Part shown: positions 27,389 to 35,062 of the stretch, piece by piece | Layout of the letters: each line of letters begins with the position of its first letter | How positions within the stretch are numbered: position 1 is the first letter of the stretch | Translations under genes and position numbers: made by a program | DNA from: Streptomyces uncialis | Lineage (GTDB): Bacteria > Actinomycetota > Actinomycetes > Streptomycetales > Streptomycetaceae | Length of the DNA stretch: 64,000 bases | Assembly (NCBI RefSeq): GCF_001905345.1 | Contig: NZ_LFBV01000001.1 | Location: 693,321-757,320 of the forward strand | Reading direction: 5' to 3' | The notes under the pieces: model-generated | Told to the model about the DNA's origin: nothing | The model's database searches: none | What the model saw: the letters and a program-made list of their open reading frames with translations, nothing else

Positions 27389-28326
27389 CGACAGCGGTTC
27401 CCGAGTCCGTGGCGCTGGTGGCCCGGCGCATGACCGACCGGTCCCTGTCCTGGCTGCACGCCAACCGCGCCTACGGGGCCCTTCCGCAGGGCAGCTCGGA
27501 GACGCTCGCCGACCCCGACAGCGTCTACAAGCCGCTGGGCGAGACGGCGCTGGCCGCGTCCATCGTGCTGCGGGAGGGCGTCGCGGGCGCCGGGCAGCTG
27601 GTCGCCGCGCAGGACCTGCTGGACTTCACCTGGGAGCAGTTCCGGGGCGGCGACATGCTCTACGAGCGCCAGCTCCAGCACATCCTGATGACCGACCCGC
27701 TGGAGACGTACGCGACGTTCGCCCGCTGCGGGTACCGCCACCCCGACCTGCACCGGCTGCTCGGCCACCTCGGCGGGCTGCGTTCCGTCCAGGGCGTCGA
27801 GCAGATGCCCAACCGCCGGCTGGCCGTCGCCAACGCCGCCCGGGTCGCGGGCCTCGACAGCCAGGAGGACTGGTCGGCGCTCGCCCGCGCCACCTGGCTC
27901 GGCGGCAGGCCCGAGCCATGGGCCATCAACTGGATCACCGCCTACGCGATGACCCACACCGTCTTCCACCTCACCGACTGGGGCGGCCGCCCGCAGGACC
28001 TCGCGCCCGAGCTGGCGGAGTACCTGCGGACCTGGCTGCCGGTGTGGACCGACATCTGGCTGGAGGTCGCCCAGTGGGACCTCGTGGGCGAACTGCTCAT
28101 CGTCGGCGCCAGCCTGGACGAGCCGTACTGCGACCCCGCGGCGTGGGACGCGATCGCGTCCCTCCAGCACGAGGACGGTTTCATCCCCCGCGACGGCGAC
28201 CCCGTGGACGACGACCCGCAGCAGCGCTTCACGGACCACCAGCACACGGTGGTCGTCACCGCCATGGCGGGCTCGATCGCGCTGGCCCGCGCGGCCGGTG
28301 CGACGGCCGGAGCGACGGCCGGGTGA
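27385..28326 (+). CDS. DUF6895-like uncharacterised protein
   Basis: A 313-aa soluble protein starting ATG 27385 (overlap ATGA). It is rich in Trp, His and Asp, with segments SWLHANRAYGALPQGS, HILMTDPLETYATFARCGY, INWITAYAMTHTVFHLTDWG and LQHEDGFIPRDGD. The pattern of helical hairpins with TITAYxxTHTxFxLTD-type motifs recalls the actinobacterial DUF6895 family and alpha/alpha-toroid proteins; this assignment is from memory. No catalytic motif is obvious, though the conserved His/Asp residues could bind metal. It overlaps the next gene by 4 nt (GTGA). Confidence 0.75.
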   Translation: MTTAVPESVALVARRMTDRSLSWLHANRAYGALPQGSSETLADPDSVYKPLGETALAASIVLREGVAGAGQLVAAQDLLDFTWEQFRGGDMLYERQLQHILMTDPLETYATFARCGYRHPDLHRLLGHLGGLRSVQGVEQMPNRRLAVANAARVAGLDSQEDWSALARATWLGGRPEPWAINWITAYAMTHTVFHLTDWGGRPQDLAPELAEYLRTWLPVWTDIWLEVAQWDLVGELLIVGASLDEPYCDPAAWDAIASLQHEDGFIPRDGDPVDDDPQQRFTDHQHTVVVTAMAGSIALARAAGATAGATAG

Positions 28327-29930
28327 GTGGCCCGGCCCGCGGGGGTGAACCAGTCGGCGGGGGCGGTGGTGGAGTGGCTGGTGAGGTGCCTGCGGGCGGG
28401 CCGAGCGGCGGTGGGGTGAGTGGTCCTGCTTTCGCGGGTGCCCCGGGCGACGGCGCGGTGCCGGCGGGCGGGCCGAGCGGCGGTGGGACGAGCGGTCCTG
28501 CCTCGGCCGGTCCGGTCGGCGGCGGTGCGGTGGGCCACGGTGGGGCGGGCGACGAGGCGCGTGCGAGGGACCTGGACGGCGGTGGGGCGGGCGGTTCTGC
28601 TCTCGCGGGTGGGGCGGTAGGCGGCGGTGGGACGAGCGGTCCTGCCTCGGCCGGTCCGGTCGGCGGCGGTGCGGTGGGCCACGGTGGGGCGGGCGACGAG
28701 GCGCGTGCGAGGGACCTGGACGGCGGTGGGGCGGGCGGTTCTGCTCTCGCGGGTGAGGCAGTCGGCGGTGGTGGAGCGGGCGCCCCGGTCGGTGGCCGGA
28801 CGCCGGTGGGTGGTCCGGCCGGCGGCGGTGCGATGGGTCACGGTGGGGCGGGCGGTGAACCGCGCGTGGACGGCCCACCCCGCGACCAGGTGACCGACCC
28901 GTCCCCGTCCCCGTCCCTCGAAGCCCGGCTGCGGCCACTGCTGGACACCGCCAAGGGCGGGCCGGCCGTGGCTGTGTCGGCGATCCGGGGCGGCGAACGG
29001 ACCGCGCTGGCGCGCGGCGGTGACACCGGCACCCGCTTCGAGACCGGTTCGGTCACCAAGACGTTCACCGCGCTGCTGCTCGCGGAGCTGGTCGCCCGGC
29101 GCGAGGTCCGGTACGACGACCCCGTCGCCCGCTATCTTCCGCGCGGTGCCGCCGCCCCGCCGATCACCCTGCTGCATCTGGCCACCCACACCTCCGGGCT
29201 GCCCCGGCTGCCCCCGGGCCTGCTGACCGGCTCGGCCCGTCGCGCGTGGTTCACCAACCCGTACGCGGGATACTCCTCCGCCGAGCTGCTGGCGGCGTTC
29301 TCCCGTGCCGAGCCACGCCACCGCCCCGGCACCCGGGTGCGGTACTCCAACTTCGGGGCCGGACTGCTCGGCCACGCGCTGGCCCGCGCGGCCGGAGGCA
29401 GCGACGAGGACCCGGACGCAGGGTACGGCGCCCTCCTCACCGAACGGGTCCTCACCCCCCTGGGCCTGACGGACACCGACTGCGACCCCGATCGCCCCCA
29501 GGCCCAGGGCCATTGGCGCGGGCACCCCCGTCCCGTCTGGCTGATCCCCGGCCTGCCCGCCGCAGGGGCCCTGCGCTCCAGCGCCCGGGACCTGCTCACC
29601 GTGCTGACGGCCCTGCTCGACCCGCCGTCGAGCCCCGCACCCCCGCCCCTGCGCGCGGCCCTGGCCGACGTCCAGCGCCCACGACTCGCGCTCCCCCGCT
29701 CCGCCAACCGCCTCTGCCTCGTCTGGAACCTCCGCCCCCGCGACGGCCGCCCCCTCCTCCACCACTCGGGCGGCACCCGCGGCTTCACCGCCTTCGTGGG
29801 CTTCCTCCCCCGCTCCGGCACGGCCCTCGCGGCCCTGACGAACACGGCCCCTACCTTGGGCGCCCCCTTCATCCAGGCGGCTTACGGGACGCTGTGCGAG
29901 CTGGACGCGGGGGCGGGCCCGGGGGGCTGA
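28323..29930 (+). CDS. Serine beta-lactamase-fold hydrolase with Gly-rich repetitive N-terminus
   Basis: A 535-aa ORF if it begins at GTG 28323, which overlaps the previous stop by 4 nt. Residues 1 to about 197 are Gly/Ala/Pro/Ser low complexity containing an exact 135-bp tandem duplication. The rest is a class C beta-lactamase/D-Ala-D-Ala peptidase domain: SVTK (Ser243, Lys246), YSN (341-343) and HSG (481-483). No signal peptide is present, unusual for this fold and suggesting cytoplasmic action on a peptide, ester or amide. Codon third positions in the Gly-rich part are poor in G/C relative to the catalytic part, so a later start (for example ATG 28831) remains possible. Confidence 0.8.
   Translation: MSGPARGGEPVGGGGGGVAGEVPAGGPSGGGVSGPAFAGAPGDGAVPAGGPSGGGTSGPASAGPVGGGAVGHGGAGDEARARDLDGGGAGGSALAGGAVGGGGTSGPASAGPVGGGAVGHGGAGDEARARDLDGGGAGGSALAGEAVGGGGAGAPVGGRTPVGGPAGGGAMGHGGAGGEPRVDGPPRDQVTDPSPSPSLEARLRPLLDTAKGGPAVAVSAIRGGERTALARGGDTGTRFETGSVTKTFTALLLAELVARREVRYDDPVARYLPRGAAAPPITLLHLATHTSGLPRLPPGLLTGSARRAWFTNPYAGYSSAELLAAFSRAEPRHRPGTRVRYSNFGAGLLGHALARAAGGSDEDPDAGYGALLTERVLTPLGLTDTDCDPDRPQAQGHWRGHPRPVWLIPGLPAAGALRSSARDLLTVLTALLDPPSSPAPPPLRAALADVQRPRLALPRSANRLCLVWNLRPRDGRPLLHHSGGTRGFTAFVGFLPRSGTALAALTNTAPTLGAPFIQAAYGTLCELDAGAGPGG
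28477..28755. repeat. Exact 135-bp tandem duplication (period 144)
   Basis: 28477-28611 and 28621-28755 are identical over 135 bp; the 144-bp period equals 48 codons, so the frame is kept. Shorter related units precede it (GGCGGGCCGAGCGGCGG-type, 28397-28480). The lack of any substitution means the duplication is recent or is being homogenised. Confidence 0.9.
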
Positions 29931-30003
29931 GGGGCCGGGGAGCACCGCGTTGTCGGTGCGGCAGGAGAGGATGCCCGGGTCAGCCGACCCGGGAGGGGAA
30001 ATC

Positions 30004-30450
30004 ATGGAACCGACGTACGACGGGGCCGACTTGATCCACTTGGCGGACCGGCCGGGGACGAGCGGCCACAGCGTCGTCATACGGATACGGGACTCCCTGT
30101 CGGGCGACGGCTATCTCGAATGCGAGATAGCCGTCACGGCGGAGTCCCTCAATGCCACGTTCCGGGCAGTGGTGACGCCGGAGGACCTGGAGGAGTGGGA
30201 GACGGTCCTGGAGACCTTGGCGTCCCGGAGGCACGCCGGATGGCTCGGCGGGGGGCGCGTCCCGTCCATGAGGTTCAGGCCCGACGGCCACGACCGGATG
30301 GCGGTGACCGTGCACGACGCACCCGCGTCGGGTGTCACGGTCACCGTGCCCCTGTTCGCCCTGCCGTCGGGATGGGTCGACGCGCAGCGGGCCCTGCTTG
30401 CCCGGGCCCGGGAGACGAACCCGCGTGGGACGGGCGGAACGGCGCCGTGA
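30004..30450 (+). CDS. DUF5959-type protein
   Basis: A 148-aa soluble protein starting ATG 30004 after GGAGGGG. It begins YDGADLIHLADRPGTSGHSV, has TPEDLEEWETVLETLASRRH in the middle and ends with VTVPLFALPSGWVDAQRALL, the pattern of the Streptomyces DUF5959 family. Such genes are scattered and often multicopy in this genus; the function is unknown. It runs alone, convergent with the cyclophilin gene. Confidence 0.75.
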   Translation: MEPTYDGADLIHLADRPGTSGHSVVIRIRDSLSGDGYLECEIAVTAESLNATFRAVVTPEDLEEWETVLETLASRRHAGWLGGGRVPSMRFRPDGHDRMAVTVHDAPASGVTVTVPLFALPSGWVDAQRALLARARETNPRGTGGTAP

Positions 30451-30488
30451 ACGGAGGGGGGACCGGACCGCAGACGCGGTGAGCGAGG

Positions 30489-31016
30489 TCAGCGGGTCCC
30501 GACGACGACCTTCTCGATGACCACGTCCCGCACCGGGCGGTCGTTGCGGGGGTTGGTCTCCGTCGTGCCGATGGCGTCGACGACCCGCTTGCTCGCGTCG
30601 TCGGTGACTTCACCGAAGATGGTGTGCTTGCCGGTGAGCCAGGCGGTCGGCGACAGGGTGATGAAGAACTGGGACCCGTTGGTGCCCGGCCCGCTGTTCG
30701 CCATGGCCAGCAGATAGGGCTTGGTGAACGCCAGGTCCGGGTGGAACTCGTCGGCGAACGTGTAGCCGGGTCCGCCCGTCCCGTTGCCGAGGGGATCACC
30801 GCCCTGGACCATGAAGCCCTCGATGACCCGGTGGAACACCGTCCCGTCGTAGAGCGGTTCGGTGCTCGGCTGCCCGGTCGTCGGATCGATCCACTGCCGG
30901 TCGCCGTTGGCCAGCTCCACGAAGTTCTTGACCGTCTTGGGTGCGTGGTCCGGCAGCAGCCGAACCTCGATGTCACCTTGATTCGTCTTCAACGTCGCGA
31001 ACAGCTCTTCCGCCAT
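30489..31016 (-). CDS. Cyclophilin-type peptidyl-prolyl cis-trans isomerase
   Basis: A 175-aa cytoplasmic cyclophilin. It has the active-site segments FHRVIEGFMVQGGDP, GSQFFIT and LTGKHTIFGEV. It catalyses isomerisation of Xaa-Pro bonds during folding. ATG 31014-31016 follows GGAGGAG. The gene lies just beyond the left copy of the gpmA-end repeat, so before insertion of the 31.2-34.9 kb element it was directly downstream of gpmA. Confidence 0.95.
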   Translation of the reverse strand: MAEELFATLKTNQGDIEVRLLPDHAPKTVKNFVELANGDRQWIDPTTGQPSTEPLYDGTVFHRVIEGFMVQGGDPLGNGTGGPGYTFADEFHPDLAFTKPYLLAMANSGPGTNGSQFFITLSPTAWLTGKHTIFGEVTDDASKRVVDAIGTTETNPRNDRPVRDVVIEKVVVGTR

Positions 31017-31184
31017 GACGATCGCTCCTCCGGTGCGTGATCCACGGACCCGCCCCAGTCTCCCGGCCGGCCTGGCGGACCTGGGGCGATGCCTCGGCTG
31101 TTCACTCGCAGGAGTGAACGACGCCGGCCCCGGGAACGCGGCGGGACCCGTCCGGCACCGGCCCGGACCACGGTCGCCGCCAGC

Positions 31185-31318
31185 GTCGTCGCGCCTGACG
31201 GCCCGGAGGCGGCCCCGGCACAGCGGCGGGCCCCCTGCCTGCGGAAGATCCGCAGGCAGGGGGCCCGTTCAACCAGCCCTGCCTCAAACGGTGTTACTTC
31301 TTCTTGCCCTGGGTCTTG
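31185..31318. repeat. Left 134-bp direct repeat (copy of gpmA 3' end and terminator)
   Basis: Matches 34929-35062 at 131 of 134 positions (differences at 31278, 31292 and 31313). On the minus strand it contains the last codons of gpmA (TQGKKK then stop; gpmA has NQGKKK) and the 18-bp-stem hairpin 31228-31266. It is an orphan gene end: upstream of it (31319 onward) there is no phosphoglycerate mutase. This is the signature left when an element inserts into the 3' end of a gene and supplies a replacement end. Confidence 0.9.
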
Positions 31319-31790
31319 CCTGGGATCTTGATGAGCTGGGTTTTCGCAGCTCAGGAGTGGTGGACTCGTGCGCCTGGTGGTCGTTGTTGGCCGACCTTGG
31401 CCGCTGTCCGGCAACCTCGGACGGCCCAGAGACGGCCCAGGGACGGCCGACCGGCTCATACCTCGCTCGTGCGGTACGGCTCAGGCAACGGCGACAACGG
31501 CACGTCGAGAACGCGCCCCAACAGAGCCTGCAACGACATCGCGCTCGCAATCCGGTTGGCACCTCCCACCCGGTGCCGGCCGATCCCCCGCCGGAGGCAT
31601 CGTCTTTGACCGTGGGCCGAAGTCGTCGAGTGTTCGACTCATGGCCTCCGGACCTATTCACAGTGGGCGGGCGTCGGCGCAGCGGGGCGGAGCGGGCCGA
31701 AGGCAGGAGCGGCAGCCCCAGCGGAGCCGGGAAGCCCGCCCGGCGGAGCGGAGCGCAGCCGGGGCTTGAACCAGTAGAGAAAGTTGTAAC
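31319..31790. other. Non-coding left part of the inserted element
   Basis: No gene is supported. It contains a long-range inverted repeat CCGGAGGC (31591-31598) / GCCTCCGG (31644-31651) enclosing a GAGT-GTTCG-ACTC stem, loosely reminiscent of a tRNA 3' half but lacking a D arm. A Gly/Ser/Arg-rich simple tract follows at 31660-31770. Confidence 0.45.
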
Positions 31791-32222
31791 TCACTCGGCG
31801 CTGTGGGGCTGTTCGGTCTCGGGAGACGCCTTATGTGCTTGTTCGGCTGAAGGTTGGGCGCCATGGTGTGCGGCGCGGAACTCGTCCAGCAGGTCGAAGA
31901 ACAGCTCCATCGCGGGCACGTTGGCTGCTTCCGCGGCCCTCTCGATTTCGACTGCCCAGCCCAGGGCGCTGGGATACGCCATGCCCAACCGCTTCCACAA
32001 CCATTCGGCGAAGGGACCGGTGTGCAGGAAGTCGAACTCTTCCTCAACCCCGTGGATCTCCAGGGCTACGCGGTACCCGGTAAGGATGGAGTCCAGATGT
32101 TGTAGCGAACTGCGACGGACCCACATGCCGGGGCGCAGCCGCACCTCCTCCAGGAGGTCATACACCTCGGCCAGCTCGCTCAGCGGCCTAGGCGGTCTCC
32201 TGGATCTTCCCGTCTCTGTCAT
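31791..32222 (-). CDS. Uncharacterised protein of inserted element
   Basis: A 143-aa protein with block RPGMWVRRSSLQHLDSILTG and HTGPFAEWLWKRLGM, a pattern I associate with a small family scattered in Streptomyces genomes, without known function. It overlaps the preceding gene (32219) by 4 nt, so it is the last member of a four-gene leftward operon (33395 to 31791). Its GC content looks lower than the flanking core genes. Confidence 0.75.
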   Translation of the reverse strand: MTETGRSRRPPRPLSELAEVYDLLEEVRLRPGMWVRRSSLQHLDSILTGYRVALEIHGVEEEFDFLHTGPFAEWLWKRLGMAYPSALGWAVEIERAAEAANVPAMELFFDLLDEFRAAHHGAQPSAEQAHKASPETEQPHSAE

Positions 32223-32632
32223 GTCGCCACCCTAGTGATGACCCGCCGTAATAGGGGATTGCCGTCGTAACCCTTGAATTCCGCGACGCAGACGGGGAGT
32301 TCTTGTCCCTGTCGGTGTGCGAGGGCCAGGAAGAGCGCCGGTCGCGCTGTCCAAGTGATCCGCGTGCCGGCTTGCTCCACCGAGACTGTGCACGGATCCG
32401 ACCGCAGGAAGGCTCTTCTCGTCTCGACCCGGCCCTCATATAGCCAGTCCCAAGCCTCTTCGAGAGCTCCCGAGGTCAGTGATGAGGTGATGGTGCGGAG
32501 TGCGATGGCGATCCAGCGGTCTGCCTCCGCGGCGGAGTGTGCGTCGAAGGAGCCGACCAGCGCTGGCTCCTCTGCCTTGGTCGTGTCCTCGGTCCAGCAC
32601 TCGCACCAGTAGCCGGGGGTGAGTTCTTTCAT
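32219..32632 (-). CDS. Uncharacterised protein of inserted element
   Basis: A 137-aa soluble protein (MKELTPGYWCECWTEDTTK at the N-terminus; ITWTARPALFLALAHRQGQE near the C-terminus). No family recognised. It overlaps both neighbours by 4 nt (ATGA), indicating translational coupling within the element operon. Confidence 0.72.
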   Translation of the reverse strand: MKELTPGYWCECWTEDTTKAEEPALVGSFDAHSAAEADRWIAIALRTITSSLTSGALEEAWDWLYEGRVETRRAFLRSDPCTVSVEQAGTRITWTARPALFLALAHRQGQELPVCVAEFKGYDGNPLLRRVITRVAT

Positions 32633-32973
32633 GCGGCGGCTCCCGGGGGACAGGCCATGAGGACGTAGCGCGTGCTCTCGTCGTGCAGGGTGAGTTGGTA
32701 GGCCATGCCGCCGGTGAGGTAGGCGAGAGCTCGGTCGCGCTCGGTCTCGTCCCGAAGCCAGAAGCGGCCTGGTTGGGCATATGCGTTGTCGAGCTGGTCC
32801 GTGACGTTGGTGACGCGTTCGCGGAGCCAGCGCAGTGCGAGGCGGGGGCTCATTGCATCGTGCGACCCGAGGGGGATGGGACTTGCCTCCTGCTGGAAGT
32901 AGGCGGCTGCCCGGCAGCGGTACACGCCCCTCTGGCTGTCGGTGGCTAAGTCCGCGGCTGCGCTCGTCAGCAC
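32629..32973 (-). CDS. Uncharacterised small protein of inserted element
   Basis: A 114-aa soluble protein containing WLRERVTNVTDQLDNAYAQP, FWLRDETERDRALAYLTGG and HDESTRYVLMACPPG. No family recognised. It overlaps the ATP-binding protein gene by 7 nt and the next gene by 4 nt. Confidence 0.7.
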   Translation of the reverse strand: MLTSAAADLATDSQRGVYRCRAAAYFQQEASPIPLGSHDAMSPRLALRWLRERVTNVTDQLDNAYAQPGRFWLRDETERDRALAYLTGGMAYQLTLHDESTRYVLMACPPGAAA

Positions 32974-33395
32974 GGGTGGCCTCCCGTTCGAACGTCCGTG
33001 AACAGTTCCGCGGTGACTGTGTGGCCGTTCTGACTGTCGTGGACCACGACCCGGTGAGCGATTGCGCTGACCATGCCGAGGCCCCGGCCGTGTTCGGCGT
33101 CCGCCTCCAAGCGCTCGACCTTCGGGGCCGAGTGGATGGCGCCGTCGTCTGTCACCGAGAGGGCAACCACCTGGGGTGACACCGCGAGTGCCAGATGGAA
33201 GCTGCCTGATTCCTTGCCGCTGGCCGTGTGGAGGATCGCGTTCGCGCTCAGCTCGCTCACGATCAGTTCGGCGTCGTCTGCCAAGGGTGATCCGCGCAGG
33301 ATGTCACGGGTCCAGCGGCGGGCTCGGCTGACCTCTTCGGGGAATCCGGGGCAGGACATGCCCCAGACCTTCGCCTTACTCATATACTCGTGCAT
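32967..33395 (-). CDS. RsbW-like ATP-binding protein (HATPase)
   Basis: A 142-aa protein with the GHKL ATPase motifs of anti-sigma/serine kinases: N-box VSELSANAILHT, G1 VTDDGA and G2 GRGLGMVSAIAH. Single-domain proteins of this type are very abundant in Streptomyces and may bind sigma or anti-sigma factors. The ATG at 33393-33395 follows AAGGAA; a second in-frame ATG lies four codons in. Degenerate ACTCATATA/ACTCGTGCA motifs, like the GntR sites of this element, overlap its start. First gene of the four-gene operon. Confidence 0.82.
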   Translation of the reverse strand: MHEYMSKAKVWGMSCPGFPEEVSRARRWTRDILRGSPLADDAELIVSELSANAILHTASGKESGSFHLALAVSPQVVALSVTDDGAIHSAPKVERLEADAEHGRGLGMVSAIAHRVVVHDSQNGHTVTAELFTDVRTGGHPC

Positions 33396-33441
33396 ATAAG
33401 TTCCTTCATGTTGGTAGGCCGTCATGCACAGCGGGTTCGGA

Positions 33442-33873
33442 CTAGATGAGGTTCACGCCGTCGTGGGCGCGGACGGCCGGCGGGGATGCCGCGTCGAGCG
33501 CGTCCAGGACGCGGATCGCGTACGCCTCGTCGGCGAGTTCGGAGACTTCTTCCCGGGTGGCCCAGCGCAGAGCTCGGGTCTCGTCGCCGGTGGTGGGTGT
33601 GCCGTCGGCCGCCTCGCAGCGGAAGGTCAGCGAGACGATCAGCCCGGTCATGTTCTTGTAGACCCCGGTGAGGGTGGCGGGGAGTGCGATCTTGATGCCG
33701 GTCTCTTCGAGGACCTCGCGCTCGAGGGCTTCGGGGATGGTCTCCTCGCGTTCGAGGACGCCGCCCGGCGGTTCCCAATGACCGTTGTCGCGACGCTGGA
33801 TCAGGAGGGCCCGTCCCCGGTCGTCGACGACGACCCCGGCCACGCTCACGGAGTGCGGGCGTTCTGTGCTCAC
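33442..33873 (-). CDS. NUDIX hydrolase (Pif-like, element-borne)
   Basis: A 143-aa NUDIX protein with the full box GX5EX7REVXEEXG (starting GGVLEREETIPE). GTG 33871-33873 is set by CGAGGAAC. NUDIX enzymes cleave nucleoside diphosphates linked to other moieties. In the integrative element pSAM2 a NUDIX-containing protein (Pif) next to the GntR repressor KorSA limits redundant transfer; the same pairing, divergent from a GntR gene, is seen here, which is why I call it element-borne. Its actual substrate is unknown. Confidence 0.85.
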   Translation of the reverse strand: MSTERPHSVSVAGVVVDDRGRALLIQRRDNGHWEPPGGVLEREETIPEALEREVLEETGIKIALPATLTGVYKNMTGLIVSLTFRCEAADGTPTTGDETRALRWATREEVSELADEAYAIRVLDALDAASPPAVRAHDGVNLI

Positions 33874-33928
33874 GTTCCTCGGCCCTCTCGGATGACTAGG
33901 CTCTCCACCGTAGCAACCACACTCACCC

Positions 33929-33937
33929 ACTCGTCTA
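33929..33937. promoter_or_regulatory. GntR-type operator in the divergent promoter
   Basis: ACTCGTCTA lies between the NUDIX gene and the gntR gene, 20 nt before the gntR start. The same motif or its complement recurs at 34788, 34810 and 34894, so it is the likely binding site of the encoded GntR repressor. Confidence 0.6.
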
Positions 33938-33956
33938 GATACCTAAAGGAGTACAT

Positions 33957-34745
33957 GTGAGCCCCCTGTCCTCGGGCCTGCTCGGTGACCTCGACCCCAC
34001 GAGCGACCGTGCGGTCTTCCGGCAGATCGCCGACCAACTGCGCGAGGCCATCGACCGCGGGCGGTTCCGGGAGGGCGAGAAGCTGCCCTCGGAAGCCGAG
34101 TTGGTGGATCACTACGGGGTTTCCCGGATGACTGTCCGGAACTCCTTCTCCGTCCTCCAGGGCGAGGGTCTGGTGCATGCCGAGCACGGAAGGGGCGTCT
34201 TCGTGCGGCCGCGCCCGCCCGTACGGCGCCTTGCCTCCGACCGGTTCGCCCGGCGCCACCGTGAACAGGGGAAGTCCGCGTTCATCGTGGAGGCGGACGC
34301 GGCAGGCAGCCACCCCCAGGTCGACAGCCTGGAGGTGAAGGAGGAAAAGGCAGGCCAGGACATCTCCACCCGGCTGGGCTCCGTACGGCGGGTCCTCGCC
34401 CGGCGGCGCCGGTACCTCCTCGACGGACGGCCGGTGGAGTTCGCCACCTCGTACCTGCCGCTCGACATCGCGCGCGGTACGCCGATCGCGGAGCCGAACC
34501 CCGGTCCCGGCGGGATCTACGCCCGCCTCGAAGAGCTGGGCCACCGCCTAGAACACTTCGAGGAGGAGATCCGCGCCCGGATGCCCACGCCCGCCGAGGT
34601 CAAGACGCTTCACCTGGCGGCCGGCGTGCCTGTGATCCATCTGATCCGGACCGCCTTCGACACCGAGGGGCGGCCCGTGGAGGTCTGCGACACGATCATG
34701 GCGGCGGACGCCTACGTCCTGTCGTACCAGCTCCCGGCCACGTGA
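33957..34745 (+). CDS. GntR-family regulator (HutC/UTRA type, KorSA-like)
   Basis: A 262-aa protein: N-terminal GntR winged helix (about 15-85; LREAIDRGRFREGEKLPSEA, YGVSRMTVRNSFSVLQGEGL) and a C-terminal UTRA ligand domain. GTG 33957 follows AAAGGAG; the ATG two nt upstream is in another frame. The combination with a divergent NUDIX gene resembles korSA-pif of actinomycete integrative and conjugative elements. Repeated ACTCGTMTA motifs before and after the gene are probable operators. Confidence 0.87.
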   Translation: MSPLSSGLLGDLDPTSDRAVFRQIADQLREAIDRGRFREGEKLPSEAELVDHYGVSRMTVRNSFSVLQGEGLVHAEHGRGVFVRPRPPVRRLASDRFARRHREQGKSAFIVEADAAGSHPQVDSLEVKEEKAGQDISTRLGSVRRVLARRRRYLLDGRPVEFATSYLPLDIARGTPIAEPNPGPGGIYARLEELGHRLEHFEEEIRARMPTPAEVKTLHLAAGVPVIHLIRTAFDTEGRPVEVCDTIMAADAYVLSYQLPAT

Positions 34746-34787
34746 ACGGGGGGTCGGCCGGGGTGCGCGGGGGAGATGGCATTCCGA

Positions 34788-34902
34788 ACTCGTATACCCT
34801 GACACGCTTACTCGTATAGACGAGCGGCTGAGTTGTATGGCAGGGTGGTCCTCATGGCTCAGTGGGCTCGGGGATCGCGTATCTCTCCTTGTGTAGACGA
34901 GT
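34788..34902. promoter_or_regulatory. Cluster of GntR-type operators without a downstream gene
   Basis: ACTCGTATA at 34788-34796 and 34810-34818 (22 bp apart, two helical turns), the second being part of the inverted repeat ACTCGTATAGACGAG, and TAGACGAGT in inverse orientation at 34894-34902. They occupy the position of a regulated promoter, yet the sequence runs directly into the right direct repeat and the converging gpmA gene. The controlled gene appears to have been lost. Confidence 0.6.
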
Positions 34903-34928
34903 AGATAGGAAAGCGTTCCGCCGCCCGA

Positions 34929-35062
34929 GTCGTCGCGCCTGACGGCCCGGAGGCGGCCCCGGCACAGCGGCGGGCCCCCTGCCTGCGGAAGATCCGCAGG
35001 CAGGGGGCCCGTTCAACCAGCTCTGCCTCAAACGGCGTTACTTCTTCTTGCCCTGGTTCTTG
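34929..35062. repeat. Right 134-bp direct repeat (gpmA 3' end and terminator)
   Basis: Partner of 31185-31318. It includes the last codons of the intact gpmA and its terminator hairpin (18-bp stem, 34972-35010). With the left copy it bounds a 3.6-kb insert, in the manner of attL/attR. Confidence 0.9.

Noticed and set aside
31591..31651. tRNA-like fold in the inserted element
   Set aside because: An 8-bp outer stem and a TTCG-containing small hairpin are present, but the enclosed length is too short for a D arm and the T stem is not paired properly. Not a tRNA; a pseudo-tRNA or attachment-site relic is unproven.
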